From Cryomorphaceae bacterium (lineage in GTDB: Bacteria > Bacteroidota > Bacteroidia > Flavobacteriales > BACL11): a stretch of DNA of 23,221 nt. The translations under genes and the position numbers were made by a program. Location of the stretch: assembly GCA_949531795.1 (NCBI GenBank), contig CATIQX010000148.1:1-23221 (forward strand), written 5' to 3'. Under the pieces are notes generated by a model. That model was not told the origin of the DNA, searched no databases, and worked only from the letters and a program-made list of their open reading frames with translations. Shown here one piece after another: positions 7,279-16,052 of the stretch (positions are counted from its first letter, which is position 1; every line of letters starts with the position of its first letter).

Positions 7279-10101
7279 TTACAATTCACTTTTCAGGTAT
7301 TTAGCAGTGTAACTATCATTACAATTTATGATACTTTCTGGTGTTCCGTTACAAATTAGCTGCCCTCCTTTATCCCCACCTTCTTTACCTATATCAATAA
7401 TATGGTCCGCCATCTTAATTACATCTAAATTATGTTCAATAATTAATACTGTGTTTCCTTTATCTACAATAGTGTCAATTACTTTTAGAAAGATTTTTAC
7501 ATCTTCAAAATGTAGCCCTGTAGTTGGTTCATCCAAAATATAAAAAGTGTTTCCTGTACTTCTTTTAGAAAGCTCAGATGCTAATTTGATTCTTTGCGCT
7601 TCTCCTCCACTTAAGGTTGTTGCTGATTGACCTAAAGAAATATAGCCAAGACCAACATCTTGCAAGGTTTTTATTTTTCGATAAATAGATGGAATAGCTT
7701 CAAAAAATTTAACTGCTTGATTAATAGTTAAATCCAATACATCAGAAATTGAATTTCCTTTAAAGCGAACTTCTAAAGTTTCACGATTATAGCGTTTTCC
7801 ATTACAATCTTCACAATGAACCTCAACATCAGGCAAAAAGTTCATTTCTATAGTTTTCATTCCACCCCCTCTACAACCTTCACACCTACCACCAACAACA
7901 TTGAACGAAAAACGCCCAACTTTATATCCTCTAATTTTAGATTCTGGAAGATTCGAAAACAAAGCTCTAATATCAGAAAAAACACCAGTATAAGTAGCTG
8001 GGTTAGACCTTGGAGTACGACCAATAGCTGACTGATCTACCTCAATAACCTTATCCAAATGAGCTAAACCATCAATACTTTTATAAGGCAAAGGCTCTTT
8101 TTCACCTCTATAAAAATGCTTATTTAAAATAGGGTATAAAGTTCCATTTATTAAAGTTGACTTTCCACTTCCTGAAACTCCAGTCACACAACACAACAAA
8201 CCCAAAGGAATCTCAATATCAATATTTTTTAAGTTATTTCCTCTAGCTCCTCTAATTGTTAATTTTTTTCCATTCCCTTTCCTTCTCTTTTTTGGTACTT
8301 CAATTTTTTGAATGCCATTTAAATAATCAGCAGTAATATGATTATCATTTAAAATAGTTTGATAATCTCCATGAGAAACTACTTGCCCTCCATGAACTCC
8401 TGCTCCAGGACCTAAGTCAACAATAAAATCAGCTGACTTAATCATATCTTTATCATGCTCTACCACAATAACTGAGTTTCCAATATCTCGTAATTTTTTT
8501 AAAGAATTTATCAATTTTAAATTATCCCTTTGATGTAACCCAATGCTAGGTTCATCTAGAATATAGAGAACATTCGTTAGTTGAGTTCCAATTTGAGTTG
8601 CCAAACGAATTCTTTGGGCCTCTCCACCACTTAAAGTTTTTGAACTTCTATTTAACGAAAGATAGGACAATCCAACATCAATAATAAATTGCAGACGCTT
8701 AGTTAATTCTTTCACAATCTGATTTGCAATTTTTAATTCATTCTCATTTAATGATTTTTCAATATTAAGTACCCACTTAGAAAAAGAAATAATATCCATG
8801 TTTGACACTTCATTAATGCTTTTATCAGACACTTTAAAATGAGAAGACTCAATATTTAACCTACTCCCATTACAGCTTTTACAATCGTGTTCAGACATAT
8901 ATTTTCCTGCCCACTTTTCAATAGACTTTATAGATGATAATTTAGATTGTTCCTCTATAAAATTAACAATCCCATCAAAATGTAACTTATAAGTCTTGGA
9001 AATTCCTGCTGACTTTAATTTTACTTTAAGATTTTCAGTAAGTCCATATAATATTGCGTCAATTCCTTGCTTTGGAATTTTATCAATAGGTGTATTCAAT
9101 GTGAAATCAAACTTCTTTCCAATCAATTCAATTTGACCTAATATCCAATCTGATTTACGATTTGCAATAGGAGCGATTCCCCCATTATTAATGCTTAAAT
9201 ATTTGTTTGGTAATATTTTTTCTTCATCTACAATTTTAAATTTTCCTAAGCCATTACATTCCCTACAAGCTCCTTTTGGAGAATTAAAAGAAAAAGAATT
9301 TGGCTCAGGATTTTTATAAGCAATTCCTGTTTCAGGACACATTAAAGCCCTTGAAAAATACCTTGGTGTTGTAGTTGACTTTTCAATCACCATCATTACA
9401 CCATCACCATCCTCCATTGCTAATTTTAAAGAAGAAATTAGACGTTTTTTATTTGGATCAGTTACTTTTAAGCGATCAATAACGACTTCAATATCATGCG
9501 TTTTATATCTATCTAATTTTAAAGATGGAGTTATGTCAATAATTTCACCATCTACTCTAACTTTTAAATATCCTTTTTTAGCTAACTGATGAAAAAGTTC
9601 GGCATAATGGCCCTTTCGTGAACGAACAATAGGAGCTAAAACATTGATAGGTTTATTCTTGAAATCTAATTGTATTAAATCTACAATCTGCTCATCAGTA
9701 AAGCGCACCATTTTTTTTCCTGATTTATGTGAATAAGCTGTGCCTATTCTGGAATAGAGAAGTCGCAAATAATCATAAATTTCAGTAATTGTTCCTACTG
9801 TAGATCTTGGGTTTTTGGAAGTAGTTTTCTGCTCAATTGCTACAACAGGACTCAATCCTGTAATCTTATCTACTTCTGGGCGCTCCATATTTCCTAGAAA
9901 TTGACGAGCGTAGGCATTAAAGGTTTCTAAGTACCTTCTTTGTCCTTCTGCATGAATGGTGTCAAAAGCTAATGATGATTTTCCACTTCCACTCTTACCC
10001 GTAAAAACAACTAGTTTATTTCTAGGAATTTTAAGATTAATATTTTTTAAATTATGAACTCGGGCACCATAAATTGATATTGTATTTTTTTGACTTGCCA
10101 T
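7279..10101 (-). CDS. uvrA: excinuclease ABC subunit UvrA
   Basis: DNA-damage recognition ATPase of nucleotide excision repair; it loads UvrB at lesions. Its 940 residues equal the E. coli protein in length. Two ABC ATPase modules are complete: Walker A TGKSGSGKSS (34-43) and TGVSGSGKST (640-649), signatures LSGGEAQRIRL (490-500) and LSGGEAQRIKL (830-840), Walker B regions LYILDEPS (512-519) and FYILDEPT (853-860). The C-terminal zinc finger is intact (C740, C743, C763, C766). The first zinc module is not: C255 is followed by PETG instead of PxC, while C279 and C282 remain. From memory this variant is common in Bacteroidota UvrA, so it is not a sign of decay. It is the last gene of the rfbC operon and starts 1 nt after the transglycosylase stop (TAG-T-ATG). 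A UvrA2 paralog is less likely given the standard length. Confidence 0.96.
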   Translation of the reverse strand: MASQKNTISIYGARVHNLKNINLKIPRNKLVVFTGKSGSGKSSLAFDTIHAEGQRRYLETFNAYARQFLGNMERPEVDKITGLSPVVAIEQKTTSKNPRSTVGTITEIYDYLRLLYSRIGTAYSHKSGKKMVRFTDEQIVDLIQLDFKNKPINVLAPIVRSRKGHYAELFHQLAKKGYLKVRVDGEIIDITPSLKLDRYKTHDIEVVIDRLKVTDPNKKRLISSLKLAMEDGDGVMMVIEKSTTTPRYFSRALMCPETGIAYKNPEPNSFSFNSPKGACRECNGLGKFKIVDEEKILPNKYLSINNGGIAPIANRKSDWILGQIELIGKKFDFTLNTPIDKIPKQGIDAILYGLTENLKVKLKSAGISKTYKLHFDGIVNFIEEQSKLSSIKSIEKWAGKYMSEHDCKSCNGSRLNIESSHFKVSDKSINEVSNMDIISFSKWVLNIEKSLNENELKIANQIVKELTKRLQFIIDVGLSYLSLNRSSKTLSGGEAQRIRLATQIGTQLTNVLYILDEPSIGLHQRDNLKLINSLKKLRDIGNSVIVVEHDKDMIKSADFIVDLGPGAGVHGGQVVSHGDYQTILNDNHITADYLNGIQKIEVPKKRRKGNGKKLTIRGARGNNLKNIDIEIPLGLLCCVTGVSGSGKSTLINGTLYPILNKHFYRGEKEPLPYKSIDGLAHLDKVIEVDQSAIGRTPRSNPATYTGVFSDIRALFSNLPESKIRGYKVGRFSFNVVGGRCEGCRGGGMKTIEMNFLPDVEVHCEDCNGKRYNRETLEVRFKGNSISDVLDLTINQAVKFFEAIPSIYRKIKTLQDVGLGYISLGQSATTLSGGEAQRIKLASELSKRSTGNTFYILDEPTTGLHFEDVKIFLKVIDTIVDKGNTVLIIEHNLDVIKMADHIIDIGKEGGDKGGQLICNGTPESIINCNDSYTAKYLKSEL

Positions 10102-10102
10102 A

Positions 10103-11068
10103 CTAATCTTCTTTATCTAATTGAGTTTCCAAATCTTCAAACACCAACAAATCAGTATTAGTTGGAATCTTTAAAAAATACTTTTTTCTAGATTTATCTG
10201 GCAAAGAAGAAGTTCTCAACCACGGATTAAACTGCTTTAATAGTTTGTAATTTATTCCGTTTGATATTGCGAAATCACTCAAATTAGCAATAGTAGAGTC
10301 AACCTCTATCGTTTTATAGTTAGGCATTGTGTACAAATCTTTTTCTCTAAACATAAAACCGTATTTAATAGGGTTTTTCATGATATCTTTAACAGCAATA
10401 ATTCTAAATACATATCTACCTGTTTCAGAATTTAGATGCAAATTATAATAATTATTAGTCCGTTGTTCTTTCATTCTTCTACGAGCACCATTTTTCCCCA
10501 TGTTATATGAAGCAGCAGCCATAGTCCAACTCCCAAATTTAGTATAAGCATCATTTAAATATTCACATGCAATCTGAGTAGATTTTTCTAAATTATAGCG
10601 CTCATCAATAGCTGAATTTACTTCTAATCCATGCTCACGAGCCGTACCTTTTAAAATTTGCCAAAAACCTGCAGCTCCTGCTGGAGAGACCACATTATCT
10701 AGTCCACTCTCAATTAAAGCTAAATATTTAAAATCATCAGGAATATTATTCTTTTTCAAGATAGGTTCAATAATTGGAAAATACTTATTTGCTTTTTTAA
10801 AAAACAACATAGTATTAGACTGCCAATATGTATTTTTCAGTAACTCTTTATCAATTCTTTCCCAAATTTCAGGAGAATTAATCGGGATTTCTTCTCCTGC
10901 AAAACTCAAACCTTGAGGCTGTAAGATTGCAAAAATTCCGTATTTAATATTAAACTGTTGCTGATGAAGCTCATCATCATTCTTTAATTCAGTTGAATAA
11001 ATAAAAAGCTGTGCAAAAACAAGAATTAACAATGATGATCCTAAAAAATAAATGTGTTTTTTCTGCAT
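10103..11068 (-). CDS. lytic transglycosylase (SLT domain) with LysM-like tail
   Basis: Murein-cleaving enzyme of the periplasm, MltD/Slt type, 321 residues. An N-terminal hydrophobic segment (about 7-25) acts as signal or membrane anchor. The SLT core covers about 95-225, with the catalytic Glu in ALIESGLDN (E120), then SPAGAAGFWQIL (128-139) and the AAASYNMG motif (184-191). A C-terminal LysM-like stretch (about 252-302: YKTIEV, a helix, INYKLLKQFNPW, then KKYFLKIP) probably holds it on peptidoglycan. It sits between rfbC and uvrA with 1-nt gaps on both sides, so translational coupling is likely. The gene order mixes envelope synthesis with DNA repair, which suggests shared transcription and not shared function. 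Confidence 0.9.
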   Translation of the reverse strand: MQKKHIYFLGSSLLILVFAQLFIYSTELKNDDELHQQQFNIKYGIFAILQPQGLSFAGEEIPINSPEIWERIDKELLKNTYWQSNTMLFFKKANKYFPIIEPILKKNNIPDDFKYLALIESGLDNVVSPAGAAGFWQILKGTAREHGLEVNSAIDERYNLEKSTQIACEYLNDAYTKFGSWTMAAASYNMGKNGARRRMKEQRTNNYYNLHLNSETGRYVFRIIAVKDIMKNPIKYGFMFREKDLYTMPNYKTIEVDSTIANLSDFAISNGINYKLLKQFNPWLRTSSLPDKSRKKYFLKIPTNTDLLVFEDLETQLDKED

Positions 11069-11069
11069 A

Positions 11070-11612
11070 TTAAAATTGACTTACAAAATTCTTAAAATTT
11101 CCTGCAACTAAATCTTTTGTAGAAACTAATGGGTTTGTAAATCCCCAATCAATATTTAAGTCTATATCACTCCAAAGTAATGCATCTTCATATTCTGAAT
11201 TATAAACTCCTGTACATTTGTAAGATAAAATTGTATCATCCTCTAATGAAATAAAACCATGAGCAAAACCAGGTGGAATCCATAAAATAGTTTTATTCTC
11301 TTTATTAAGTTCAATTGAAAAATACTGACCATAAGTAGAAGACTCTTTTCTTATATCTACCACAACATCCAATACAGATCCGCTTATAACTCGTACTAAT
11401 TTACCTTGCGCAAAAGGAGGATTCTGAAAATGCAAACCTCTTAACACCCCCTTATTTGATAAAGATTGATTGTCCTGAACAAAATTCAAATCTAAACCAT
11501 TTTCAGCAAAGGATTCTTGACTCCAGCTTTCAAAGAAATTCCCTCTATCATCGATAAAAATTTTTGGCTTTATAACTAGTAAACCTTCTATTGGGGTTTT
11601 TAATACTTCCAT
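11070..11612 (-). CDS. rfbC: dTDP-4-dehydrorhamnose 3,5-epimerase
   Basis: Epimerises dTDP-4-dehydro-6-deoxyglucose at C3 and C5, the third step of dTDP-L-rhamnose synthesis for surface polysaccharide. Its 180 residues form the expected RmlC cupin. Visible hallmarks: FFESW (26-30), VLRGLHFQ with the catalytic His61 and Arg59, K71 in AQGKLVRV, WIPPGFAHGF (111-120) and the Tyr131 region YKCTGVY. The other rhamnose genes (rfbA, rfbB, rfbD) are not in this window. First gene of the operon rfbC - transglycosylase - uvrA, expressed from the promoter at 11639-11646. Related cupin epimerases for other dTDP sugars cannot be excluded by eye. Confidence 0.93.
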   Translation of the reverse strand: MEVLKTPIEGLLVIKPKIFIDDRGNFFESWSQESFAENGLDLNFVQDNQSLSNKGVLRGLHFQNPPFAQGKLVRVISGSVLDVVVDIRKESSTYGQYFSIELNKENKTILWIPPGFAHGFISLEDDTILSYKCTGVYNSEYEDALLWSDIDLNIDWGFTNPLVSTKDLVAGNFKNFVSQF

Positions 11613-11638
11613 TTATTATTTTTTAATTTTCTAAAAGC

Positions 11639-11646
11639 CAAATATA
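11639..11646 (-). promoter_or_regulatory. -7 element TATATTTG of the rfbC operon
   Basis: Exact TAnnTTTG match on the minus strand, 26 nt upstream of the rfbC ATG. It is back to back with the FKBP promoter at 11691-11698. Confidence 0.5.
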
Positions 11647-11690
11647 GAAAAATGAACTTCTTATTTTCAAGGAAAAGCGAACAATAATTG

Positions 11691-11698
11691 TAGTTTTG
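11691..11698 (+). promoter_or_regulatory. -7 element TAGTTTTG of the FKBP gene
   Basis: Exact TAnnTTTG match on the plus strand, 34 nt upstream of the ATG at 11733. A T-rich TTATTTTC lies about where a -33 element would be, without a clean TTG. Confidence 0.5.
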
Positions 11699-11732
11699 CC
11701 AACATATTTTACAAATCTTATAAAAAACTATT

Positions 11733-12410
11733 ATGAATAAAACATTACAATTATTAATCGTTGGTTTCGCGATTGTTTTGAGCTCATGCTCTAATGATGC
11801 AACTGACAAAAAACCAGAAACAGAAATGGAAAAAGTAAGTTACAGTTTAGGCGTAAATGTGGCAACAGGAGTTAAGGCACAAGGTCTAGAGACTATTGAT
11901 GAAAATGCAGTAGCAAAAGCATTTAAAGATGTATTTGCAGGAAATGAATTAGATATTTCAGAAGAAGAAAGCATGCAAGTATTGCAAGATTTTTTCGGAA
12001 AATTAGCTGCTGAAAAAAGTGCTAAAGCAGGAGAAGCAGAAACAGAATACCTTTCTGAAAATGGAGCTAAAGATGGAGTAATAACAACTGCAAGCGGTTT
12101 ACAATATGAAGTAATGACAGCAGGAGAAGGCGTAAAACCAACTGCTGAAGATCAAGTTACTGTACACTACCACGGTATGCTTACTGATGGAACAGTATTT
12201 GACAGCTCAGTAGATAGAGGAGAGCCTGCACAATTTGGCGTAACACAAGTTATTCCAGGATGGATTGAAGCTTTACAATTAATGAGTGTTGGCGATAAAT
12301 GGAAACTAACAATCCCTTCATCATTAGCTTATGGAGATAAAGGAGCAGGAGGTTTAATTGGTCCAGGAGAAACTCTAGTATTTGAAGTAGAGTTAATTGG
12401 TATTAACTAA
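11733..12410 (+). CDS. FKBP-type peptidyl-prolyl cis-trans isomerase lipoprotein
   Basis: Proline isomerase and probable folding helper in the periplasm, 225 residues, FkpA/Mip layout. The N-terminus MNKTLQLLIVGFAIVLSSC is a lipoprotein signal with Cys19 as the acylated residue. An FKBP_N-type helical dimerisation region follows (about 32-105: KVSYSLGVNVATG, then an acidic, Ala-rich helix). The FKBP catalytic domain covers about 118-225, with VTVHYHGMLTDGTVFDSS, VIPGWIEAL, PSSLAYGDKGAG and PGETLVFEVELI. It stands alone between a divergent promoter and a strong terminator, so it is probably monocistronic. Confidence 0.94.
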   Translation: MNKTLQLLIVGFAIVLSSCSNDATDKKPETEMEKVSYSLGVNVATGVKAQGLETIDENAVAKAFKDVFAGNELDISEEESMQVLQDFFGKLAAEKSAKAGEAETEYLSENGAKDGVITTASGLQYEVMTAGEGVKPTAEDQVTVHYHGMLTDGTVFDSSVDRGEPAQFGVTQVIPGWIEALQLMSVGDKWKLTIPSSLAYGDKGAGGLIGPGETLVFEVELIGIN

Positions 12411-12430
12411 TCAATATTATAAATAAAAAG

Positions 12431-12457
12431 AAAGCCGAGCAAATGCTCGGCTTTTTT
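12431..12457 (+). terminator. intrinsic terminator of the FKBP gene
   Basis: A perfect 10-bp stem AAAGCCGAGC / GCTCGGCTTT with an AAAT loop is followed by a run of six T. It begins 20 nt after the FKBP stop. Confidence 0.93.
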
Positions 12458-12558
12458 ATTTGCAATTTTTCTAACAGCGCAATTTAGAAATTCAAATACT
12501 ATACTATTTTTTAAAAGCTAACTATCAGAATATCAATATCCTTACAGCAAGTTAATTA

Positions 12559-13002
12559 TTAATCTAACTTTCGAGTCCAAGTAGATGATCTACCCAAAAA
12601 GGAAAAACCGATATAGCCTCTCAGATCAATAGTGTTATTATCTTTTAACGTCATCATTCCACTATAAGTTTTCCCTTTTTTAGGATCATATAATTCTCCA
12701 TTATCCCAAATTTTATCTTTAATAAAGGTAAAACCAGTCATCATTACCATTCCCATTCTTGCTCTAGATTTTAATTTCTCATTCGGATTTAAAGGGTCAG
12801 TTTTTGGATTTCCATTATCATCATTTGGAAATTCCATCCAAGTAATTTTTCCTGAAACTGTTTCATTTTCTTCAAAAAGAGTAATGACAGCATCCTTTTC
12901 AGCATTGTACCATTCTCCTACTATATCAGCATTAGTTTGCGAAAATGCAAGCAAAGCAACAAAAGATAAAACCAGTGTTGTTGTTATTTTTTTCATAATC
13001 AT
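12559..13002 (-). CDS. DUF2147 secreted protein
   Basis: Small secreted protein of 147 residues, function unknown. The N-terminus MIMKKITTTLVLSFVALLAFSQ is a signal peptide; either ATG (13002 or the one two codons on, 12996, giving MKK) could be used. The mature part has the DUF2147 pattern: IVGEWYNAEKDAVITLFEENE, then GKITWMEFPNDDNG, a loop with P-L-N-P-N-E, an LKSRARMGMVMMTGF-like centre, and GKTYSGMMTLKDNNTIDLRGYIG. The family is predicted to form a lipocalin-like beta barrel. A TATCTTTA (13014-13021) is a near match to the -7 element just upstream. It follows der in the same direction, 92 nt away. Confidence 0.87.
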   Translation of the reverse strand: MIMKKITTTLVLSFVALLAFSQTNADIVGEWYNAEKDAVITLFEENETVSGKITWMEFPNDDNGNPKTDPLNPNEKLKSRARMGMVMMTGFTFIKDKIWDNGELYDPKKGKTYSGMMTLKDNNTIDLRGYIGFSFLGRSSTWTRKLD

Positions 13003-13094
13003 ATTTTTTTTGTTAAAGATAATAAAAATTATTAATCAATCCTTTTAAGTTCTAATTTCTCACTAGTAACTAAATTTTGAAATAATGGAAAAGA

Positions 13095-14399
13095 TTATTT
13101 TTGTCTGAAATAAATTTGAATAGGAACTCCTGAAAAATCAAAATTTTGACGTAATTGATTTTCAATATAACGCTTATAAGGATCCTTAATATATTGTGGC
13201 AAATTTGCAAAAAATACAAAAGTTGGAGTTGCTGTTGGCAATTGCATACAATATTTAATTCTAATATACTTCCCTTTAGTTGCTGGTGGAGGATGTTGTT
13301 CAATCAAAGGTAACATCACCTCATTTAATACTGAAGTAGCTATTTTTTGCGATCTATTTTTATGAACTTGTATAGCAGCTTCTAATCCTTTTAATAACCT
13401 TTGCTTATGCAAAGCCGAAACAAATACAACAGGAACATCTGTAAAAGGAGAAATTTTCGCCTTAATCTGCTCTTCAGCTTTTTTAGCAGTTTCAGTAGAT
13501 TTATCTTGCAAATCCCACTTATTTACTAAAATAACAATTCCTTTTTTATTTCTATCTGCAATATGAAAAATTCTTTGATCTTGAGACTCAAAACCTCTAG
13601 ATGCATCGATTACATGAATACAAACATCACAATGCTCAATTGCACGCACTGATCGCATAACAGAATAAAACTCTAAATTTTCATGTACATTTTTCTTCTT
13701 TCTAAGACCAGCAGTATCTACCAAAGTAAAATCAAAACCAAACTTATTGAACTTTGTATTTAAAGAATCACGAGTAGTACCTGCGATATCAGTAACGATA
13801 TTTTGTTCCTTACCAATAAGGGCATTAATAAAAGATGATTTCCCAACATTTGGCCTACCGATCACTGCAAATTTAGGAGTATCATCTTCATCTGGCTCAA
13901 CATCATCATCAAAGTGTTTCAATAACTCATCAAGCAACTCACCTGTACCACTTCCACTGATTGAAGAAAAAGGAACATACTCTCCAATTCCTAAATTATA
14001 AAACTCAACAGAGTCTTCTAACAAGCGCTTATTATCTACTTTATTCACTCCAAGAACAAGCTTCTTATTTGATTTTCTAAGCAATTTAACCACTGCTTGA
14101 TCTAGATCAGTAATACCTGCTTTTGCATCAACTAAAAACAAAATTACATTAGCTTCATCAATGGCTAGTTCTACTTGTTTTCTAATTTCAGACTCAAAAA
14201 TATCATCACTTCCATGGACATATCCACCAGTATCTATTACTGAAAACTCACGACCATTCCAATCAGCTTTACCGTAATGTCTATCACGTGTTACTCCACT
14301 TATTTCATCTGTTATGGCCTGTCTACTTTCAGTAAAACGATTAAAAATGGTGGATTTCCCAACATTTGGCCTTCCTACTATTGCTACAATATTGCTCAT
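13095..14399 (-). CDS. der: ribosome biogenesis GTPase Der (EngA)
   Basis: Double GTPase needed for 50S subunit maturation, 434 residues. It has two G domains: GRPNVGKST (9-17) with DTGGY and NKVD, and GRPNVGKSS (about 180-188) with DTAGLRKKKN and NKWDL. A C-terminal KH-like domain (about 350-434) contains KYCMQLPTATPTFVFFANLP and ends SGVPIQIYFRQK. The start ATG overlaps the era stop by one base (TAATG), so translation is probably coupled to era. No ATG-proximal promoter is seen for der itself. Confidence 0.97.
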   Translation of the reverse strand: MSNIVAIVGRPNVGKSTIFNRFTESRQAITDEISGVTRDRHYGKADWNGREFSVIDTGGYVHGSDDIFESEIRKQVELAIDEANVILFLVDAKAGITDLDQAVVKLLRKSNKKLVLGVNKVDNKRLLEDSVEFYNLGIGEYVPFSSISGSGTGELLDELLKHFDDDVEPDEDDTPKFAVIGRPNVGKSSFINALIGKEQNIVTDIAGTTRDSLNTKFNKFGFDFTLVDTAGLRKKKNVHENLEFYSVMRSVRAIEHCDVCIHVIDASRGFESQDQRIFHIADRNKKGIVILVNKWDLQDKSTETAKKAEEQIKAKISPFTDVPVVFVSALHKQRLLKGLEAAIQVHKNRSQKIATSVLNEVMLPLIEQHPPPATKGKYIRIKYCMQLPTATPTFVFFANLPQYIKDPYKRYIENQLRQNFDFSGVPIQIYFRQK

Positions 14400-15277
14400 T
14401 ATTCGTATCCGAATTTTTTTAACTGCTGATTATCATTTCTCCAGTTCTTTTTTACTTTTACTGGAGTCGCTAGAAAAACCTTTTTGTCTAGCATTTTTTC
14501 AATATCCCTTCTTGCTTCTGTACCAATACGCTTTAAACCTAATCCTTGATGACCAATAATAATTCCTTTTTGACTCTCTCGCATTACATAAATTATTGCT
14601 CTTATTTTGATGATTTCTTCCTCTTCAAAAAACTCCTCTACTTCAATTTGCACACAATATGGTATTTCCTTTTTATAATGTTTAAGTATTTTTTCACGAA
14701 TAATTTCTTCAATAAAAAATCGTTCAGATTTATCAGTAATTGCATCCTTTTCATAATAAGGAGGAGAAACTGGTAACATTTCAACCAACTTTTCCTTTAT
14801 AACATCAAGGTTGAAATTATTTAATGCAGAAATAGGTAATAATTGAGCATTTGGTAATTCTGCACTCCACTTTTCAATTTCTTGAGCTACAAAATCCTGC
14901 TCGGCCAAATCAATTTTATTCAACAACATAATAATTGGGACAGAAGTCTTTTTTAACCTTTCAAAAAGCTTTTCATCTTTCAACCCTTTCTCTCCAATCT
15001 CAATCATGTAAATAAGTACATCTGCATCTTGAAAAGCTGAGTGCACAAAATTCATCATATTTTCTTGTAGCTTATAAGCCGGTTTTATTACTCCAGGAGT
15101 ATCCGAAAATACAATCTGATATTCCTTTTCGTTTAGAATTCCTAAAATTCTATGACGAGTAGTTTGTGCTTTATTGGTTATAATAGAAAGTTTCTGCCCT
15201 ATTAAAGCATTCATTAACGTTGACTTACCTACGTTAGGGTTTCCTATAATATTTACATATCCTGCTTTGTGCTCCAT
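14399..15277 (-). CDS. era: GTPase Era
   Basis: GTPase that binds 16S rRNA and helps 30S maturation. With the start at 15277 it has 292 residues beginning MEHKAGYVNIIGNPNVGKST. The frame is open to an ATG at 15304, but those nine extra codons run through the T-run of the terminator of the gene upstream. Motifs: G1 GNPNVGKST, switch region KAQTTRHRI, DTPGV, NKID, and a C-terminal KH domain with IIGHQGLGLKRIG and LATPVKVKKNWR. A TTTCTTTG (15282-15289), one base off TAnnTTTG, ends 4 nt before the ATG. Operon with der, one-base overlap. Confidence 0.95.
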   Translation of the reverse strand: MEHKAGYVNIIGNPNVGKSTLMNALIGQKLSIITNKAQTTRHRILGILNEKEYQIVFSDTPGVIKPAYKLQENMMNFVHSAFQDADVLIYMIEIGEKGLKDEKLFERLKKTSVPIIMLLNKIDLAEQDFVAQEIEKWSAELPNAQLLPISALNNFNLDVIKEKLVEMLPVSPPYYEKDAITDKSERFFIEEIIREKILKHYKKEIPYCVQIEVEEFFEEEEIIKIRAIIYVMRESQKGIIIGHQGLGLKRIGTEARRDIEKMLDKKVFLATPVKVKKNWRNDNQQLKKFGYE

Positions 15278-15281
15278 TTTG

Positions 15282-15289
15282 CAAAGAAA
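15282..15289 (-). promoter_or_regulatory. near-consensus -7 element TTTCTTTG of era
   Basis: One mismatch to TAnnTTTG, followed by CAAA and the ATG at 15277. The geometry matches the promoters of the helicase, methyltransferase and ABC-F genes, which is the main reason to believe it. Confidence 0.35.
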
Positions 15290-15291
15290 CG

Positions 15292-15319
15292 AAAAAAGAG
15301 CCAAGCAAATGCTTAGCCC
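15292..15319 (-). terminator. intrinsic terminator of the paralog/membrane-protein cluster
   Basis: On the minus strand GGGCTAAGCA pairs with TGCTTGGCTC (10 bp, two G-T pairs; the innermost pair is probably open), followed by six T. It lies 22 nt past the stop at 15341 and just before era. Confidence 0.85.
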
Positions 15320-15340
15320 TTAATTATAATTTTAGAGTTT

Positions 15341-16045
15341 TTATTTCCCTAAATTAAAACCAACCATAATTGAAACTCTTGCTCCTGTTTGATGGGTTAC
15401 TGAGTAAGCAGGAATTGCAGAAGAAACTAAATACTGTGTTTCTGAATAATTCCAATATTCATCACCATTATTTGGGATTCCATCAGGATCAATATATTCC
15501 TCGTTATATAGATAATCATACTGAGCCTCTTCTTCATCATGTTTATAAGTTTTATTCATACTAGGCACATAAGTAATATTTACTGGCACATTTAGTTTAC
15601 CAAATTTAAAGTTATATCCTGCACCAAACACCATAGCAATACCTCCTAAAGATAAGTTAGGACCAACAGCAAATTCAATACCGCTTGATGTACGAACACC
15701 TACCATTGATGAAACTGAAGGTAAAAAAAGTCCTTTTTCCATTCCTCCAATTAAAGCAACCCATTCAACAATACCTGTAATATCACCACCATCAGAAAAT
15801 CTACTTTCCCATTGCCAGCCATATTGTGAAATTGCAGCACCATATTTTCCAGTTGAACCTGTCCATTCCTCTCTCACTTCATCAGAGAAAAACGGCACAT
15901 CTCCCCTAATAAGACTTGCTAAGGATCCTGGAGTAATCATAGTAACGCCAACTCTTGGTCCTGATAATTTTTCAACTTGTGCATTTACTGACAGTATTCC
16001 AAATCCAATAATTAAAGTTAATAGTGTCTTTTTCATTTTTTTCAT
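15341..16045 (-). CDS. secreted outer-membrane-like protein, paralog B
   Basis: Unknown function; 234 residues. The signal peptide runs to about 22 (ILSVNAQ); starts at 16045 or, three codons in, 16036 are both possible. The mature part is rich in alternating strands with a Gly-rich pattern: GPRVGVTMITPG, YGWQWESRF, GIVEWVALIGGMEKGLFLPS, VGVRTSSGIEFAVGPNLSL, FGAGYNFK, PVNITYVPS, and a last strand VSIMVGFNLGK. It matches paralog A (16382-16942) along its whole length, but carries an extra acidic, Tyr-rich segment of about 45 residues before the last strand (from KHDEEEAQYD, including DPDGIPNNGDEY). A small beta barrel with one enlarged loop is the inference. Third gene of the cluster, followed by a terminator. 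Confidence 0.75.
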   Translation of the reverse strand: MKKMKKTLLTLIIGFGILSVNAQVEKLSGPRVGVTMITPGSLASLIRGDVPFFSDEVREEWTGSTGKYGAAISQYGWQWESRFSDGGDITGIVEWVALIGGMEKGLFLPSVSSMVGVRTSSGIEFAVGPNLSLGGIAMVFGAGYNFKFGKLNVPVNITYVPSMNKTYKHDEEEAQYDYLYNEEYIDPDGIPNNGDEYWNYSETQYLVSSAIPAYSVTHQTGARVSIMVGFNLGK

Positions 16046-16052
16046 TTTTATG

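Noticed and set aside
9246..9340. Frameshift or sequencing error in uvrA at the first zinc module
   Set aside because: Flanking residues on both sides stay in frame and conserved; only one Cys position differs.
11600..11809. Minus-strand 69-codon frame between rfbC and FKBP
   Set aside because: It overlaps both divergent promoters and the FKBP signal peptide and has no plausible product.
13070..13303. 77-codon minus-strand frame at the end of der
   Set aside because: It is an alternative frame of the der C-terminal domain.
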